From Candidatus Methylomirabilota bacterium (GTDB lineage Bacteria > Methylomirabilota > Methylomirabilia > Methylomirabilales > Methylomirabilaceae): a stretch of DNA of 64,000 nucleotides. The notes beneath the pieces are model-generated. The model did not search any database, had not been told where the DNA came from, and worked only from the letters and a program-made list of their open reading frames with translations. The number at the start of each line of letters is the position of its first letter. The stretch's first letter is position 1. This document shows, piece after piece, positions 41,786 to 50,533 of the stretch. The stretch covers positions 62,001-126,000 of the forward strand of contig JACQQF010000027.1 of NCBI GenBank assembly GCA_016207095.1. The letters are read 5' to 3'. A program made the translations under genes and the position numbers.

Positions 41786-42520
41786 TCAAACGATCGACCG
41801 CCCGCCATCCACGACGACCACTTGCCCGGTGACGAAATCCGGCCCCTCCACAAGGAAGAGGACAGTCTTGGCCACATCGGTAGGATCGCCGATCCGTCTG
41901 AGGGGGGTGGCCCGCACGATCGCCTCCCGCTCTCTGTCGCCGTACTCCTCCGGAAGCAACACAGACCCTGGCGCGACGGCATTGACCTGAACCTCGGGCG
42001 CCAGCGCCTTGGCGAGGCCTTGGGTCAGTGTGATCAGCGCGCCTTTTGAGACACAATAGGGGAGAAACTCAGCCCATGGCCTCATCCCGGCGATGTCAGC
42101 AACGTTGACGATTTTCCCTTCCCCTCGCCGCTTCATCAGCAGGCCAAGGCGCCTGGCCAGCAGGAACGGCCCCGTGAGATTCACGCGGAGAAACTGCTCC
42201 CACTCCTCTCCGGTGAGCTTCTCCAGCGGCGTTCGGTAAAAGAGTGCGGCGCTGTTCACCAGGACGTCGATCGTACCGAACGCCTGGACCGCCCGATCAG
42301 CCAGCGCCTCAACCTCCTCCAGCTTGGCTAGGTCGGCATGGATCGCTACGGCCCGCCGACCAAGACGCTCCACCGCCTCGGCTGTGGCACGGGCCTCGGA
42401 TGCGCTGCTTCTATAATGAAGGACGACGTCCGCGCCCCGGCCCGCAAGCGCTAGGGCGATCGCCCGTCCCACGCGTTTGGCCGCGCCGGTGACCAGCGCC
42501 GCCCGGCCGCACAGCTCCAT
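41786..42520 (-). CDS. Short-chain dehydrogenase, pteridine-reductase-like (FolM/PTR1)
   Basis: A 244-residue SDR. The cofactor loop is TGAAKRVGRAIALALA: the TGxxxRxG form, with Arg, is the hallmark of pteridine reductases that prefer NADPH. The catalytic Tyr is in YCVSKGAL and the terminus VVVDGGRS is standard. In this operon it may keep dihydro/tetrahydropterin cofactors reduced for methionine synthesis; a general 3-oxoacyl reductase is the alternative. It lies 11 nt after the MetE C-half gene. Confidence 0.83.
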   Translation of the reverse strand: MELCGRAALVTGAAKRVGRAIALALAGRGADVVLHYRSSASEARATAEAVERLGRRAVAIHADLAKLEEVEALADRAVQAFGTIDVLVNSAALFYRTPLEKLTGEEWEQFLRVNLTGPFLLARRLGLLMKRRGEGKIVNVADIAGMRPWAEFLPYCVSKGALITLTQGLAKALAPEVQVNAVAPGSVLLPEEYGDREREAIVRATPLRRIGDPTDVAKTVLFLVEGPDFVTGQVVVVDGGRSIV

Positions 42521-42531
42521 CCCGCTCTCCC

Positions 42532-43539
42532 TCAGTTGACGGCGGACTCGGCCCGTAAGGCTTTGACCGCGGCGAGCATATTCACCAGCTTCCCTCGCGC
42601 CTCCTCGACCGTCCTGGTCTTCAACCCGCAGTCCGGGTCGATCCAGATCGACTCTTTGGGCAGAAGCTTCAGCGCCTTTTCGATCCTGGACCTGACCGTC
42701 TCGGGCGTCTCCACTTGGTGCGAGTGGACGTCGAGGACCCCGAGGGAGAGGTCCTTGGTGAAGGGATCCCGACGGAACATCGCCATCAGGTTCAGCGTGC
42801 TATGGGAGATCGCCAGGTCGAGATTGTGCACCGGCAGCTTCAGCATCTGGGAATAGATCGCATCGAAGGCGCCGTAGCAGGCATGAATGATGAAGTAGGC
42901 CGGCAGCCCGTCGGTCACGAGATGCATCGCCTCGATGGCGAAGGGGAGCTCTTCCGGTCGGACCGAGAGGGCCGGCTCATCGATCTGAATGATCTTCGCC
43001 CCCGCCTCCAGCAAGACCTCGACCTCGCGCCGGATTGCACGGGCCAGGGCCAGACAGGCCGACCGCCGGTCCGGATAGTATTCATTGAACGACCAGTCCA
43101 TGACCGTGTAGGGCCCCGTCAGCATCCCCTTGACCGGTCGCTTCGTCAGGCCCTGGGCATAGCGCCACCACCCGATCGTCATCGGGCCCGGCCACTGCAC
43201 CTCGCCCACGATGATCGGCTTGTGATAGTACCGGTTGCCGTAGGAGCGGACGAGACCGCTCTGCTCAAAGCCCGGCATCAGCTCGGAAAAATGGGCGACC
43301 ATGTCGCCACGATACATCTCGCCGTCCACCAGCACGTCCAGGCCGATCTCTTCCTGGGTCTTGATCCAGAATGCGGTGGCCCGTCGTTCCAGCTCCTCCA
43401 ACTCCTTCCGATCGATCTTCGCCTTGGCGAATTTCGCCCGGGCCTCCACCAGGTAGTCGGGCTTGGGGAAGCTCCCAACGGTGCTGGTGGGAAAGATCGG
43501 CAGGTCGATCCCCAGGTCCTTCAGCTTCGCTCGGCTCAT
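42532..43539 (-). CDS. MetE C-terminal (catalytic) domain as a separate protein
   Basis: About 335 residues equal to the catalytic half of cobalamin-independent methionine synthase. FPTSTVGSFPKP opens the barrel, IIQIDEPALSVRPEELP is the homocysteine loop, and the zinc site shows HACYG and WIDPDCGLKTR. The Glu ligand of full-length MetE cannot be placed with confidence; an Ala occupies the likely position. The start at 43539 has AGGGAGGGG upstream and lies just after the N-half stop. It transfers a methyl group to homocysteine; the donor may be methyltetrahydrofolate or, as in folate-independent core methionine synthases, a corrinoid protein. Confidence 0.87.
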   Translation of the reverse strand: MSRAKLKDLGIDLPIFPTSTVGSFPKPDYLVEARAKFAKAKIDRKELEELERRATAFWIKTQEEIGLDVLVDGEMYRGDMVAHFSELMPGFEQSGLVRSYGNRYYHKPIIVGEVQWPGPMTIGWWRYAQGLTKRPVKGMLTGPYTVMDWSFNEYYPDRRSACLALARAIRREVEVLLEAGAKIIQIDEPALSVRPEELPFAIEAMHLVTDGLPAYFIIHACYGAFDAIYSQMLKLPVHNLDLAISHSTLNLMAMFRRDPFTKDLSLGVLDVHSHQVETPETVRSRIEKALKLLPKESIWIDPDCGLKTRTVEEARGKLVNMLAAVKALRAESAVN

Positions 43540-43540
43540 C

Positions 43541-44527
43541 CTATCCCCTCCCTGCAAATTCGGCTCTGACGGCCGCCATCTTCTTCAGCTTGAGTTGGGC
43601 CTTGTCTCTGGGCAGGTACTCCAAGCCGCAAGAGGAGGTCAAGTACGAAGTGGCGCCCTTCACCTTCGGCAGGGCCCTGCGCAGGATCGGCAGGATCTCC
43701 TCCGTCCGATCCATCCTGGTGTTCCGGCCATCGATCAGTCCAAAGGCGATGGCCTTGTCGGAGCCGAGTCGCGCGATGAGATCGCCGAGCTCGCGGCTGT
43801 ACGTGAAATCGAATCCCAACGCATCAACCGGGAACGCCTGCAAGGCCTCGTAGAGCGGCGCGGCATCGCCGAAGTAGGTGGCGAGAAGCAATCGAGTTCG
43901 ACCCTTCCGGCTTGCGATCCGGGTCAGCGCTACCTTCGCCAGTCCCGCGTCTCCCGGGTGCTGAAGGATCGCCGGCTCATCGATCTGGATCAGGGTCGCC
44001 CCGGCCGCGGCCAGCGCCTCTACCTCCTTCGTGAGGGCCTCGGTGTAGGCGGCAACCAGCTCCGGGAGATCGCGATAGCGCGAGCTTTCCAATATCGAGA
44101 ATCGTCCCAGCGTGTACGGCCCGGTCACGACCACCTTGACCGGCTTGGGCGAGACCGCTTGAGCGGCTCGGAACTCCTCCACCAGGACCGGCCCCTTCCA
44201 CACCACTTGATCGACCACCACGGGCTGGCGGATGTAGAAGTTCGTGTCGAAGAATCGGAGCAGCCCGTTGATCTTGACCCCGTCAAGCCGCCCGGTGAAA
44301 TGGGAGATCGGATCGTACCAACGGATCTGCCCATCGGTCACCAGATCGAGCCCGGCCTCGGCCTGCTCCTGGACGATCTCCTGAACCACCGATGTCTGGA
44401 TCGCGTCAAACTCCTTCGAGGTGATCTCCCCGCGCTCGTGCTGGCCGTAGGCGCGCCGTAGCCGCTGTTGGCCCGGACTATCACCTATGCGGGGGTAGCT
44501 ACCATGATTCGCAAGCAACAATTCCAT
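43541..44527 (-). CDS. MetE N-terminal-like barrel as a separate protein
   Basis: About 328 residues that resemble the N-terminal barrel of MetE: NHGSYPRIGDSPGQQRLRRA at the start, VVVTGPYTLGRFS in the middle and LLLATYFGDAAPLYEALQAF where the catalytic half has the His-x-Cys zinc ligands. The His and Cys are absent, so it should not bind the catalytic zinc by itself. GGAGG precedes ATG 44527. The gene directly precedes the catalytic half with 1 nt between them, so MetE appears to be split at the domain boundary with gene order preserved. Archaeal-type paralogues are the alternative explanation. Confidence 0.85.
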   Translation of the reverse strand: MELLLANHGSYPRIGDSPGQQRLRRAYGQHERGEITSKEFDAIQTSVVQEIVQEQAEAGLDLVTDGQIRWYDPISHFTGRLDGVKINGLLRFFDTNFYIRQPVVVDQVVWKGPVLVEEFRAAQAVSPKPVKVVVTGPYTLGRFSILESSRYRDLPELVAAYTEALTKEVEALAAAGATLIQIDEPAILQHPGDAGLAKVALTRIASRKGRTRLLLATYFGDAAPLYEALQAFPVDALGFDFTYSRELGDLIARLGSDKAIAFGLIDGRNTRMDRTEEILPILRRALPKVKGATSYLTSSCGLEYLPRDKAQLKLKKMAAVRAEFAGRG

Positions 44528-44556
44528 GTGATCCTCCGAGGAACTCGATAGCGTGA

Positions 44557-45474
44557 TCAACCATTTGTTGAGGACGAGGCAACTTGGGAGCGGCGGACTG
44601 GGGCCATTCCTTTGACTGCCTGGGCGATGGCCCGAAGCATCGCTGAATCCACTCCGCAGCAGCCGCCCACCAAGGACGCTCCTGCTTCGACAAATTGCCG
44701 CACATAGACCGCTGCCTCATTAACTGAATGGGGGGGCACAGGGGGGACTCCAGCGCTCGGTTTGATCGCCAACGGCAGCGAGGTCGCCTTCGCCATCTCC
44801 TCACAGATCGGGAGGAGCGACGCGAAGCCGAAGGAGCAGTTGGCGCCGACGATCTCCACACCCATTGCTTCGAGGGCGCGGGCGGCTGCCGCCGGTCCCT
44901 CACCGCTCCGCAAGATCCCATCTCTGGTGAAGGTCAGCGACGCGAGAACTGGCAAGTCAGGAGCCACCGATCGCGCTGCTGTGACAGTCACCTCCATCTC
45001 TTCCAAATCCGAGATCGTCTCCATGACGAGTAGATCGACCCCGGAGGAGGCGAGGGTCTCGATCTGCTCGGCGAATATCGAGGTGGCCTCTGGCCCTGAG
45101 AGGCTGCGGAATGTTGCGGCAACCGGCCCACACGGCCCTATATTCCCGGCCACAAGAGCCCTCCCCTGCGAGGCTGCCCGCGCCAGGCCGACCGCTGCCC
45201 GGTTGAGCTCGAGCACGCGATCGCTCCACCCATATCGGTCAAGGCGAAGCCGGCTCGCGCCAAAGGTATTCGCAAAGATAATATCGGCTCCGGCATCGAC
45301 GAACGCCTCGTGGACCCGCCGAACCTCCTCAGGTCGCTCGACTGACCAGAGATCTGGTGGGTGGCCTCGCGGAAGCCCTCTGGCTTGAAGCGATGTCCCT
45401 ATCCCCCCATCCAGGATCAAGACCTTGCTGGAGAGGCGATCGAGAAGAGCAGCGGAACCAGTCATTCGGCTCAT
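44557..45474 (-). CDS. Homocysteine S-methyltransferase (MetH N-domain/YitJ-like)
   Basis: A 305-residue Pfam S-methyl_trans protein. LILDGGIGTSLQARG opens the barrel; the zinc cysteines are in VGANCSFG and in VGGCCGVD near the C-terminus, the GGCCG signature. It moves a methyl group from S-methylmethionine or another methyl donor to homocysteine, or acts as the isolated substrate domain of MetH. Its ATG overlaps the stop of the MBL gene (ATGA), and the split MetE genes follow, so the operon carries two distinct homocysteine methylation modules. Confidence 0.9.
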   Translation of the reverse strand: MSRMTGSAALLDRLSSKVLILDGGIGTSLQARGLPRGHPPDLWSVERPEEVRRVHEAFVDAGADIIFANTFGASRLRLDRYGWSDRVLELNRAAVGLARAASQGRALVAGNIGPCGPVAATFRSLSGPEATSIFAEQIETLASSGVDLLVMETISDLEEMEVTVTAARSVAPDLPVLASLTFTRDGILRSGEGPAAAARALEAMGVEIVGANCSFGFASLLPICEEMAKATSLPLAIKPSAGVPPVPPHSVNEAAVYVRQFVEAGASLVGGCCGVDSAMLRAIAQAVKGMAPVRRSQVASSSTNG

Positions 45475-46292
45475 CGGACCCTGAAGAGGCTCATGCCGGC
45501 CTCCTCCTCCCGCACCACGATCCCCTCTCGCTCCAACTTGATCAGATGCGAGAGGACCGATTGCTGGGCGAGGCCATGGACAGCCTGCGGGGCATCGGCA
45601 TAGATCCGCTTCACCATCGTTGAAACGTCGCGAACCCCCTGTTTCAGGAGCGCCAGGATCTGCTCCTCTCGCATCTCACGGTGACGAATAATGGCCAGGA
45701 TGTACTCTCGTGGACGATCGATGACGGGGCCGTGACCGGGATAGATCTCCCGGATATCCAGTTCGAGCAGTCGCCGCAGCGACGCCAGATATGCCATCAT
45801 GTCGCCACCGTCCACCGGAATGACGGTGGTACCGATCCCGAGGATGAGATCTCCCGAGAAGAGGATCCGTTCCCCCTCGAGATAGTAGCATAGGTGGTCG
45901 ATGGCGTGGCCCGGCGTAAAAATAGCCTGAATGGCAAAGCCATTCGCCACCACCCTCTCCCCGTCCTGGAGCGGGTCGAATGCCCGCAACGGTTCCGCAG
46001 CGGGCCGCGGCATCTTCCGGACCCTGGCCTCGGGAAAGATATGCCGAATCTGCTCTACGCCACCCACATGGTCCTGATGGCCATGGGTGACCAGCACGGC
46101 CCCTAAGCGATTCAGCCCGCACTCTGCGAGGGCTGACCGGAAAGCCGTCTCATACGCCGGCACACCGGCCCCGGTGTCGATCAAGACCGGGGCATCCCCG
46201 GCAAGGAGATAGGTATTGGTGCCCGACCCGGTGGTTAATCCCGGGTTGCACCCCAGAATCCGCACGATCTTCTTAGTCGCAGATCCGATCAA
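45471..46292 (-). CDS. MBL-fold hydrolase with C-terminal winged helix (LACTB2-like)
   Basis: 273 residues. Zinc motif VTHGHQDHVGG, then FTPGHAIDHLCYYLEGERIL, SGDLILGIGT and PGHGPVID. The C-terminal 70 residues (HREMREEQILALLKQGV...VLSHLIKLEREGIVVREE) form a winged-helix-like unit that occurs in LACTB2-type endoribonucleases and in related thioesterases. It starts the methionine operon and overlaps the next gene by 4 nt. The substrate is open: RNA or a thioester. Confidence 0.87.
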   Translation of the reverse strand: MIGSATKKIVRILGCNPGLTTGSGTNTYLLAGDAPVLIDTGAGVPAYETAFRSALAECGLNRLGAVLVTHGHQDHVGGVEQIRHIFPEARVRKMPRPAAEPLRAFDPLQDGERVVANGFAIQAIFTPGHAIDHLCYYLEGERILFSGDLILGIGTTVIPVDGGDMMAYLASLRRLLELDIREIYPGHGPVIDRPREYILAIIRHREMREEQILALLKQGVRDVSTMVKRIYADAPQAVHGLAQQSVLSHLIKLEREGIVVREEEAGMSLFRVR

Positions 46293-46686
46293 CCCTCCGT
46301 TGCCTCCTCCATCTCAAGCCCTATGCACCAAGCCCACTCTTCTCATAGACCAAATCAAGATTGGCCCCGATGGGCGTTCTACGGGCTCGTCATGCATACC
46401 TTGGATTGTGCGAACGTATCATACTGTTCGGATCGGTCACTGCCAAGCATTTTTTCCGACCCTCGCCAACCTGGAGAGCGACATTGATCTTGCCCAGACG
46501 CAGACCCCCGCTCACAAGAACCGTACTTGAAACTTGAATGGGGTAGCGTTCGAGGCCAAAAACGGATATGCTGGCTGTGTAATTGTGCTCCGGTGAGCAA
46601 CAAACCCCGAAAAAGCCTGTTTCGGCAATGGCCGGCAGGCCTGAGTCCCGGAACCGGGCCCGGCTCGTGTCCGGTCGGAGGGAGAG
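46293..46686. other. Intergenic, divergent promoter region
   Basis: About 390 nt between the methionine operon and the OsmC selenoprotein. No ORF is credible. A small dyad CCCGG-AA-CCGGG lies about 35 nt before the OsmC start. I see no riboswitch that I can name. Confidence 0.45.
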
Positions 46687-47085
46687 ATGAAAATCGAGAC
46701 CGTTGTACGATCGATCGGTGGCCTGCAACAAGAGATCGTCATCGGCCCCCACCGATTGGTGGCCGACGAGCCGCCGGAGAATGGAGGACAGGATGCCGGG
46801 CCCAGTCCGTTCGGCCTGCTCACGGCGGCCTTGGGCGCCTGAACGGCTATCACACTGCGCATGTATGCGCAGCGGAAAGGATGGCCACTGAAGGACGTCA
46901 ATGTGAAGGTGCGCTACGAGCCCGGACCTTCGGGGCTTTCCGGCAGTGAAGGACACCGGATCGTGCAGTCGGTCACATTGATCGGTGACCTGACCAGCGA
47001 ACAGCGCAGTCGCTTAGAAAGCATCATCGAGCGATGTCCGACTCACAGAACGCTTTCAGCAGGGATACCGATTGTAGCTGCATAG
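46687..47085 (+). CDS. OsmC-family peroxiredoxin-like selenoprotein (Sec52)
   Basis: With TGA 46840-46842 read as Sec, ATG 46687 to TAG 47085 encodes 132 residues: [20 protein letters not shown]...[12 protein letters not shown][13 protein letters not shown]...[13 protein letters not shown]. OsmC/YhfA proteins have ALGACTAMT here, so the stop codon sits exactly on the peroxidatic Cys. The resolving Cys (ERCPTHRTL, residue 117) is kept. GGAGGGAGAG precedes the ATG. A SECIS-like hairpin follows the TGA. The enzyme would reduce organic hydroperoxides in the cytosol with a selenol nucleophile. ORF callers start at an internal ATG (46861) and miss the active site. Confidence 0.9.
46855..46872 (+). 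promoter_or_regulatory. Bacterial SECIS hairpin of the OsmC-like selenoprotein
   Basis: CTGCGCA-TGTA-TGCGCAG: a perfect 7-bp stem with a tetraloop whose second base is G. The loop starts 20 nt after the Sec TGA. It overlaps the coding sequence as bacterial SECIS elements do. Confidence 0.8.
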
Positions 47086-47103
47086 TAATACAGAAGCGTG
47101 CGT

Positions 47104-47141
47104 CAAAACACAAGGGCTCTCGGCATCATGCCGAGAGCCCT
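47104..47141. terminator. Convergent intrinsic terminator
   Basis: A 14-bp perfect inverted repeat AGGGCTCTCGGCAT / ATGCCGAGAGCCCT (47113-47141) lies between the convergent OsmC and zinc-ribbon genes. The better T-tract (TGTGTTTTG) is on the minus strand, so it mainly terminates the zinc-ribbon transcript and probably also helps end osmC. Confidence 0.85.
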
Positions 47142-47172
47142 CTCTTCGTGAGCCGCGAATCTCCCGCGCCGC

Positions 47173-47349
47173 TTAGCCGATCTTCGCCAGGGCCGTGCCG
47201 CACTTCTCGCAGACCCGCATCATGCGGCCTCGTGGGTTAAAGACCATGCTCCAGACCATGTCGCCGCCGCAGGTGCAATGACCGGCCTTCTTGGCCGTCT
47301 GTGCCTTGTTGCGGCTGGCGAGCTTTGCTGTTTTCGCCTCCTCCGCCAT
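47173..47349 (-). CDS. Small zinc-ribbon protein, 58 aa
   Basis: A Lys/Ala-rich, histone-tail-like N-terminus (MAEEAKTAKLASRNKAQTAKK) is followed by a zinc ribbon with CTC (25-27) and CEKC (47-50) knuckles (HCTCGGDMVWSMVFNPRGRM, then MMRVCEKCGTALAKIG). GGGAGAAGCTGAC precedes the ATG. It could bind nucleic acid or a ribosome; no family name is secure. It ends at the terminator shared with the OsmC gene. Confidence 0.75.
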   Translation of the reverse strand: MAEEAKTAKLASRNKAQTAKKAGHCTCGGDMVWSMVFNPRGRMMRVCEKCGTALAKIG

Positions 47350-47852
47350 GTCAGCTTCTCCCTCCGTTCAAGATAGAATCGTTGATTTTCTGCCATCTCC
47401 CGAACAACGCAAGCCGCCGCCAGCGCGCAACCATTGCCGGCGCCTTCTAGGCGCAAACGGACCCCTTTCTTGGCGTTACACAATCGATTTGGGGTTGTCC
47501 GGCAGTACCGAAGGACGAGCCTGGCGGGCTAACTGCTTCGGTGGGCCGTGGTGATCCGAGGCGTCATTGTACGGTTTGTGGGTGTATTGTCAAGCAAAAT
47601 TTTCATTCCACTAGTTGAGCAAGATGCTGGCCGCAGTAAGCAAAAGAATTCGGAGTGACAGCGTAGGGGCAGGGCCTGTCCTGAGCACCCCAGACGTTTC
47701 CTTCGACGCGCCTGTCCTGAGCTTTGTCGAAGGACTCAGGATGAACGGCTGGGGTGTGAAGCCTGCGCTGAGTCCCGTCGAAGCGGGCTTGCCCTGCCCG
47801 AAGAGGGCGCAGCAAGCAGCGCCCCTACATTGCTTTCGCGTGGTGACTGATA
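47350..47852. repeat. Intergenic with composite repeat block (47663-47828)
   Basis: About 500 nt without a supported gene. Within it, GTAGGGGC (47663-47670) and GCCCCTAC (47821-47828) bracket a block rich in CCTGTCCTGAGC / GTCGAAGGACTCAGG units. The same kind of TTCGACAAGCTCAGG unit recurs near 54780-54880. It looks like a non-coding repetitive module with REP-like ends (compare the REP arms GTAGGGGC at 7640 and 7966). Confidence 0.6.
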
Positions 47853-48620
47853 TCAGGAAGGGGGCAGCCCGAACAGGCGGCGGGTGTTCTCGGTGGTGAG
47901 GAGACCCAGCGCGTCCAGGGACATTCGCAACAGTCCCGCGACCTCGTGGGCGGTGCTAAGGAGATGGGCCGGCTCGTTTCGCTGGCCCCGGAACGCCTGG
48001 GGCGGCAGGTACGGACAGTCGGTCTCCAGGACGAGGCGATCCGGTCGCGCCCTCCGCACGACCTCCCGAAGGGCCCCGTTTTTGGGATAGGTCACCGGCC
48101 CGGCGATCGACGTATAGTAGCCTCGAGCCCACGCTTCCTCGGCCATGGCCAGGTCACCGGAGAAGCAGTGCAGGACGACGACCTTGGCCTGCTCTTCCTT
48201 CAGGATCTGCATCGTCTCCTGGTGGGCCTCGCGGTCATGGACAATCAACGGCAACCCCCGCTCTTTGGCGAGACGGATCTGGCGGCGAAAGACATCGATC
48301 TGAGCGGGACGTGGTGAACGGTCGCGGTAGAAGTCGAGGCCGGCCTCTCCGATGGCGACGACCTTTGGACTCCCCGCCAGCTCTCGAAGGGTCTGCTCCG
48401 TCTTCTCATCGTAGTGCCTGGCATCATGCGGATGAATCCCGACACTGGCGTAGACCTGCGAATAGCGCTGCGCCGCCTCCACCGCCCGTTGGCTGGCCTC
48501 GAGATGGTACCCAACCGTCACCATCAACTCGATCCCCGCAGACTTGGCTCGCGCCAACGTCTCTTCCCGGTCGGCATCAAACTCGGTCATTTGGATGTGG
48601 GCGTGCGTGTCGATCAACAC
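47853..48620 (-). CDS. TatD-family metal-dependent deoxyribonuclease
   Basis: A 255-residue TIM-barrel hydrolase: MLIDTHAHIQMTEFDADREE with the HxH metal motif, GIHPHDARHY, IGEAGLDFYRD, LIVHDREAH and LETDCPYLPPQAFRGQRNEP are all TatD signatures. It acts as a 3'-5' DNase in the cytosol. GTG 48620 overlaps the metG stop by 1 nt (TAGTG). metG-tatD pairs are common in bacteria. Confidence 0.95.
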   Translation of the reverse strand: MLIDTHAHIQMTEFDADREETLARAKSAGIELMVTVGYHLEASQRAVEAAQRYSQVYASVGIHPHDARHYDEKTEQTLRELAGSPKVVAIGEAGLDFYRDRSPRPAQIDVFRRQIRLAKERGLPLIVHDREAHQETMQILKEEQAKVVVLHCFSGDLAMAEEAWARGYYTSIAGPVTYPKNGALREVVRRARPDRLVLETDCPYLPPQAFRGQRNEPAHLLSTAHEVAGLLRMSLDALGLLTTENTRRLFGLPPS

Positions 48621-50533
48621 TAGCGGATCTTGGAGCCGGGGGGTATTGGTTGTTCGGGTTTCAGGAGAACGATCCTTCCCGCGTCATCCTCCGCGGCAAG
48701 CACCATTCCCTGGGATTGGATCCCCATCAAGGTGGTGGGCTTCAGGTTGGCCACCAAGATGACCTGTTTCCCAGGCCAGGTCTCGGGAGGGTACTGCTCT
48801 CGAAGGCCAGCCACGACGGTCCGCTCCTCGTCTTTCAAACGGACCCGCAGGCGGACCAACTTCTTCGAGCCAGGCACCGCCTCGGCCTCGACCACCTCGC
48901 CGACGCGGAGGTCAAGTCGCCGGAACTCCTCGATCGTGATCTGGTCCGGGGGAGCCTCGGGGAAGGCAGGCACCTCCTTCGTCCCTCTGGACGGTTTCGG
49001 GGAGGTCGTTTCGATGCGGGGGAACAGAGCTCGCACCTCTCGTACCCGCCTTTCGCGCGGACTGCCGACCACCTCCGACGCGAGTGCTTCTTCGAGGCCG
49101 ATCGATGTGGGCATCGCGTCAATGCCGAGACCTTGCAGCATGCGCTCCGCCGTATCAGGCAGGAACGGCATCAGCAAAACCGCCATTTTTCGGAGTGTCT
49201 CGGCTGCTGTGAAAAGGACCGTCTTCGTTCGAGCATCCCCCGGGTCCTGCTTCCACGGCTCATTGGTCACCAGGTATTTGTTCGTGGCCGAGACCAGATC
49301 CCAGATTGCCCCCAACGCCTCGCTGAACGCGAAGCGCTTCATCGCGGCCCCGATCTCTGCAACGGCCGCGCCGGTCGCGCCAGAGAGCCCCCCTCCATCA
49401 GGCCGATCGGACAGCGCTCCGTTGTAGTATCGCTCGATCAGCTTGAGGACGCGGCTGTAGAGATTCCCAAGGTCGTTCGCCAGGTCTGCGTTCAGCCGCG
49501 CCACAAGCGCCTCCTCGCTAAAGCTGGCATCGAGACCGAACGTCATCTCTCGCAGCAGGAAGTAGCGGAAGGCATCCCGGCCGTACGCGCCTGCCAGGTC
49601 AAGTGGGCGCACGACCTTGCCCAGGCTCTTGGACATCTTGGCCTCTTCGATCTTCCAATAGCCGTGGACGTTCAGGTGCCCGTAGGGCTCGATGCCTGCC
49701 GCCTTGAGCATGATCGGCCAGTAGATGGCGTGAGGCTTGAGGATGTCTTTAGCGATGAGATGCTGGGCGGCTGGCCAAAAACGTCTGAACTCCTCCCCCT
49801 CAGGCCAGCCCAAGGCGGAGATATAGTTGATGAGGGCATCGAACCACACATAGGTGACAAACTGTTCGTCGAAGGGGATCGGAATCCCCCACTCAAGGCG
49901 CGCCCGAGGCCGGGAGATGCAAAGGTCCTCCAGCGGATCCTTCAGGAAAGACAGGACCTCGTTCTTGTAGCGATCGGGCCTGATGAAATCGGGGTGGCCG
50001 TGGATATGGTCGATGAGCCAGCTCTGGTACTTCCCCATCCGGAAGAAATAATTCTCTTCCTTGATAAAGGTCGGGGCCGTTTGGTGGTCCGGGCACTTTC
50101 CGTCCTGCAGCTCCTTCTCGGTGTAGAACCGCTCGCAACCAAAGCAGTAGTGGCCGCCGTATTCCCCGAAGTAGATATCGCCGGAGTCGTAGATCTGCTG
50201 TAGGAACCGCTGGACGGTCCGCTTGTGGTGGTCGCTGGTGGTGCGGATGAACTGGTTGGGTGTGAGTCCCAGCCGCTTCCAGGTCTCCTGGAAGATGCCG
50301 CTGATCCGGTCGGCATACGCCTGCGGGCTTTCGCCGGCCTTGGCGGCGGCCTGGGCGACTTTATCGCCATGCTCGTCTGTGCCGGTCAGGAAATAGACCC
50401 GTTCCGGACCCAGCCGAAGCCGTTGGAACCGGGCCATGGTGTCAGCCAGAATGGTGGTGTAGGCGTGTCCGAGATGCGGGGTGGCGTTGACGTAGTAGAT
50501 GGGCGTGGTAAGGTAGTAGGTCTCGCCGCTCAT
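48620..50533 (-). CDS. metG: Methionyl-tRNA synthetase
   Basis: 637 residues from ATG 50533, which overlaps the ricT stop (ATGA). The HIGH motif is PHLGHAYTT near residue 20, the zinc site CFGCERFYTEKELQDGKCPDH is the one-knuckle-pair form, the KMSKS loop is KMSKSLGKVV, and a C-terminal tRNA-binding OB domain (about 535-637: IEEFRRLDLRVGEVVEAEAV) is present. It charges tRNA-Met. All key residues are intact. Confidence 0.97.
   Translation of the reverse strand: MSGETYYLTTPIYYVNATPHLGHAYTTILADTMARFQRLRLGPERVYFLTGTDEHGDKVAQAAAKAGESPQAYADRISGIFQETWKRLGLTPNQFIRTTSDHHKRTVQRFLQQIYDSGDIYFGEYGGHYCFGCERFYTEKELQDGKCPDHQTAPTFIKEENYFFRMGKYQSWLIDHIHGHPDFIRPDRYKNEVLSFLKDPLEDLCISRPRARLEWGIPIPFDEQFVTYVWFDALINYISALGWPEGEEFRRFWPAAQHLIAKDILKPHAIYWPIMLKAAGIEPYGHLNVHGYWKIEEAKMSKSLGKVVRPLDLAGAYGRDAFRYFLLREMTFGLDASFSEEALVARLNADLANDLGNLYSRVLKLIERYYNGALSDRPDGGGLSGATGAAVAEIGAAMKRFAFSEALGAIWDLVSATNKYLVTNEPWKQDPGDARTKTVLFTAAETLRKMAVLLMPFLPDTAERMLQGLGIDAMPTSIGLEEALASEVVGSPRERRVREVRALFPRIETTSPKPSRGTKEVPAFPEAPPDQITIEEFRRLDLRVGEVVEAEAVPGSKKLVRLRVRLKDEERTVVAGLREQYPPETWPGKQVILVANLKPTTLMGIQSQGMVLAAEDDAGRIVLLKPEQPIPPGSKIR

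Noticed and set aside
48311-50203. 630-codon open frame on the plus strand opposite metG
   Set aside because: It is the antisense of metG and tatD; codon bias in a GC-rich genome leaves such frames open.
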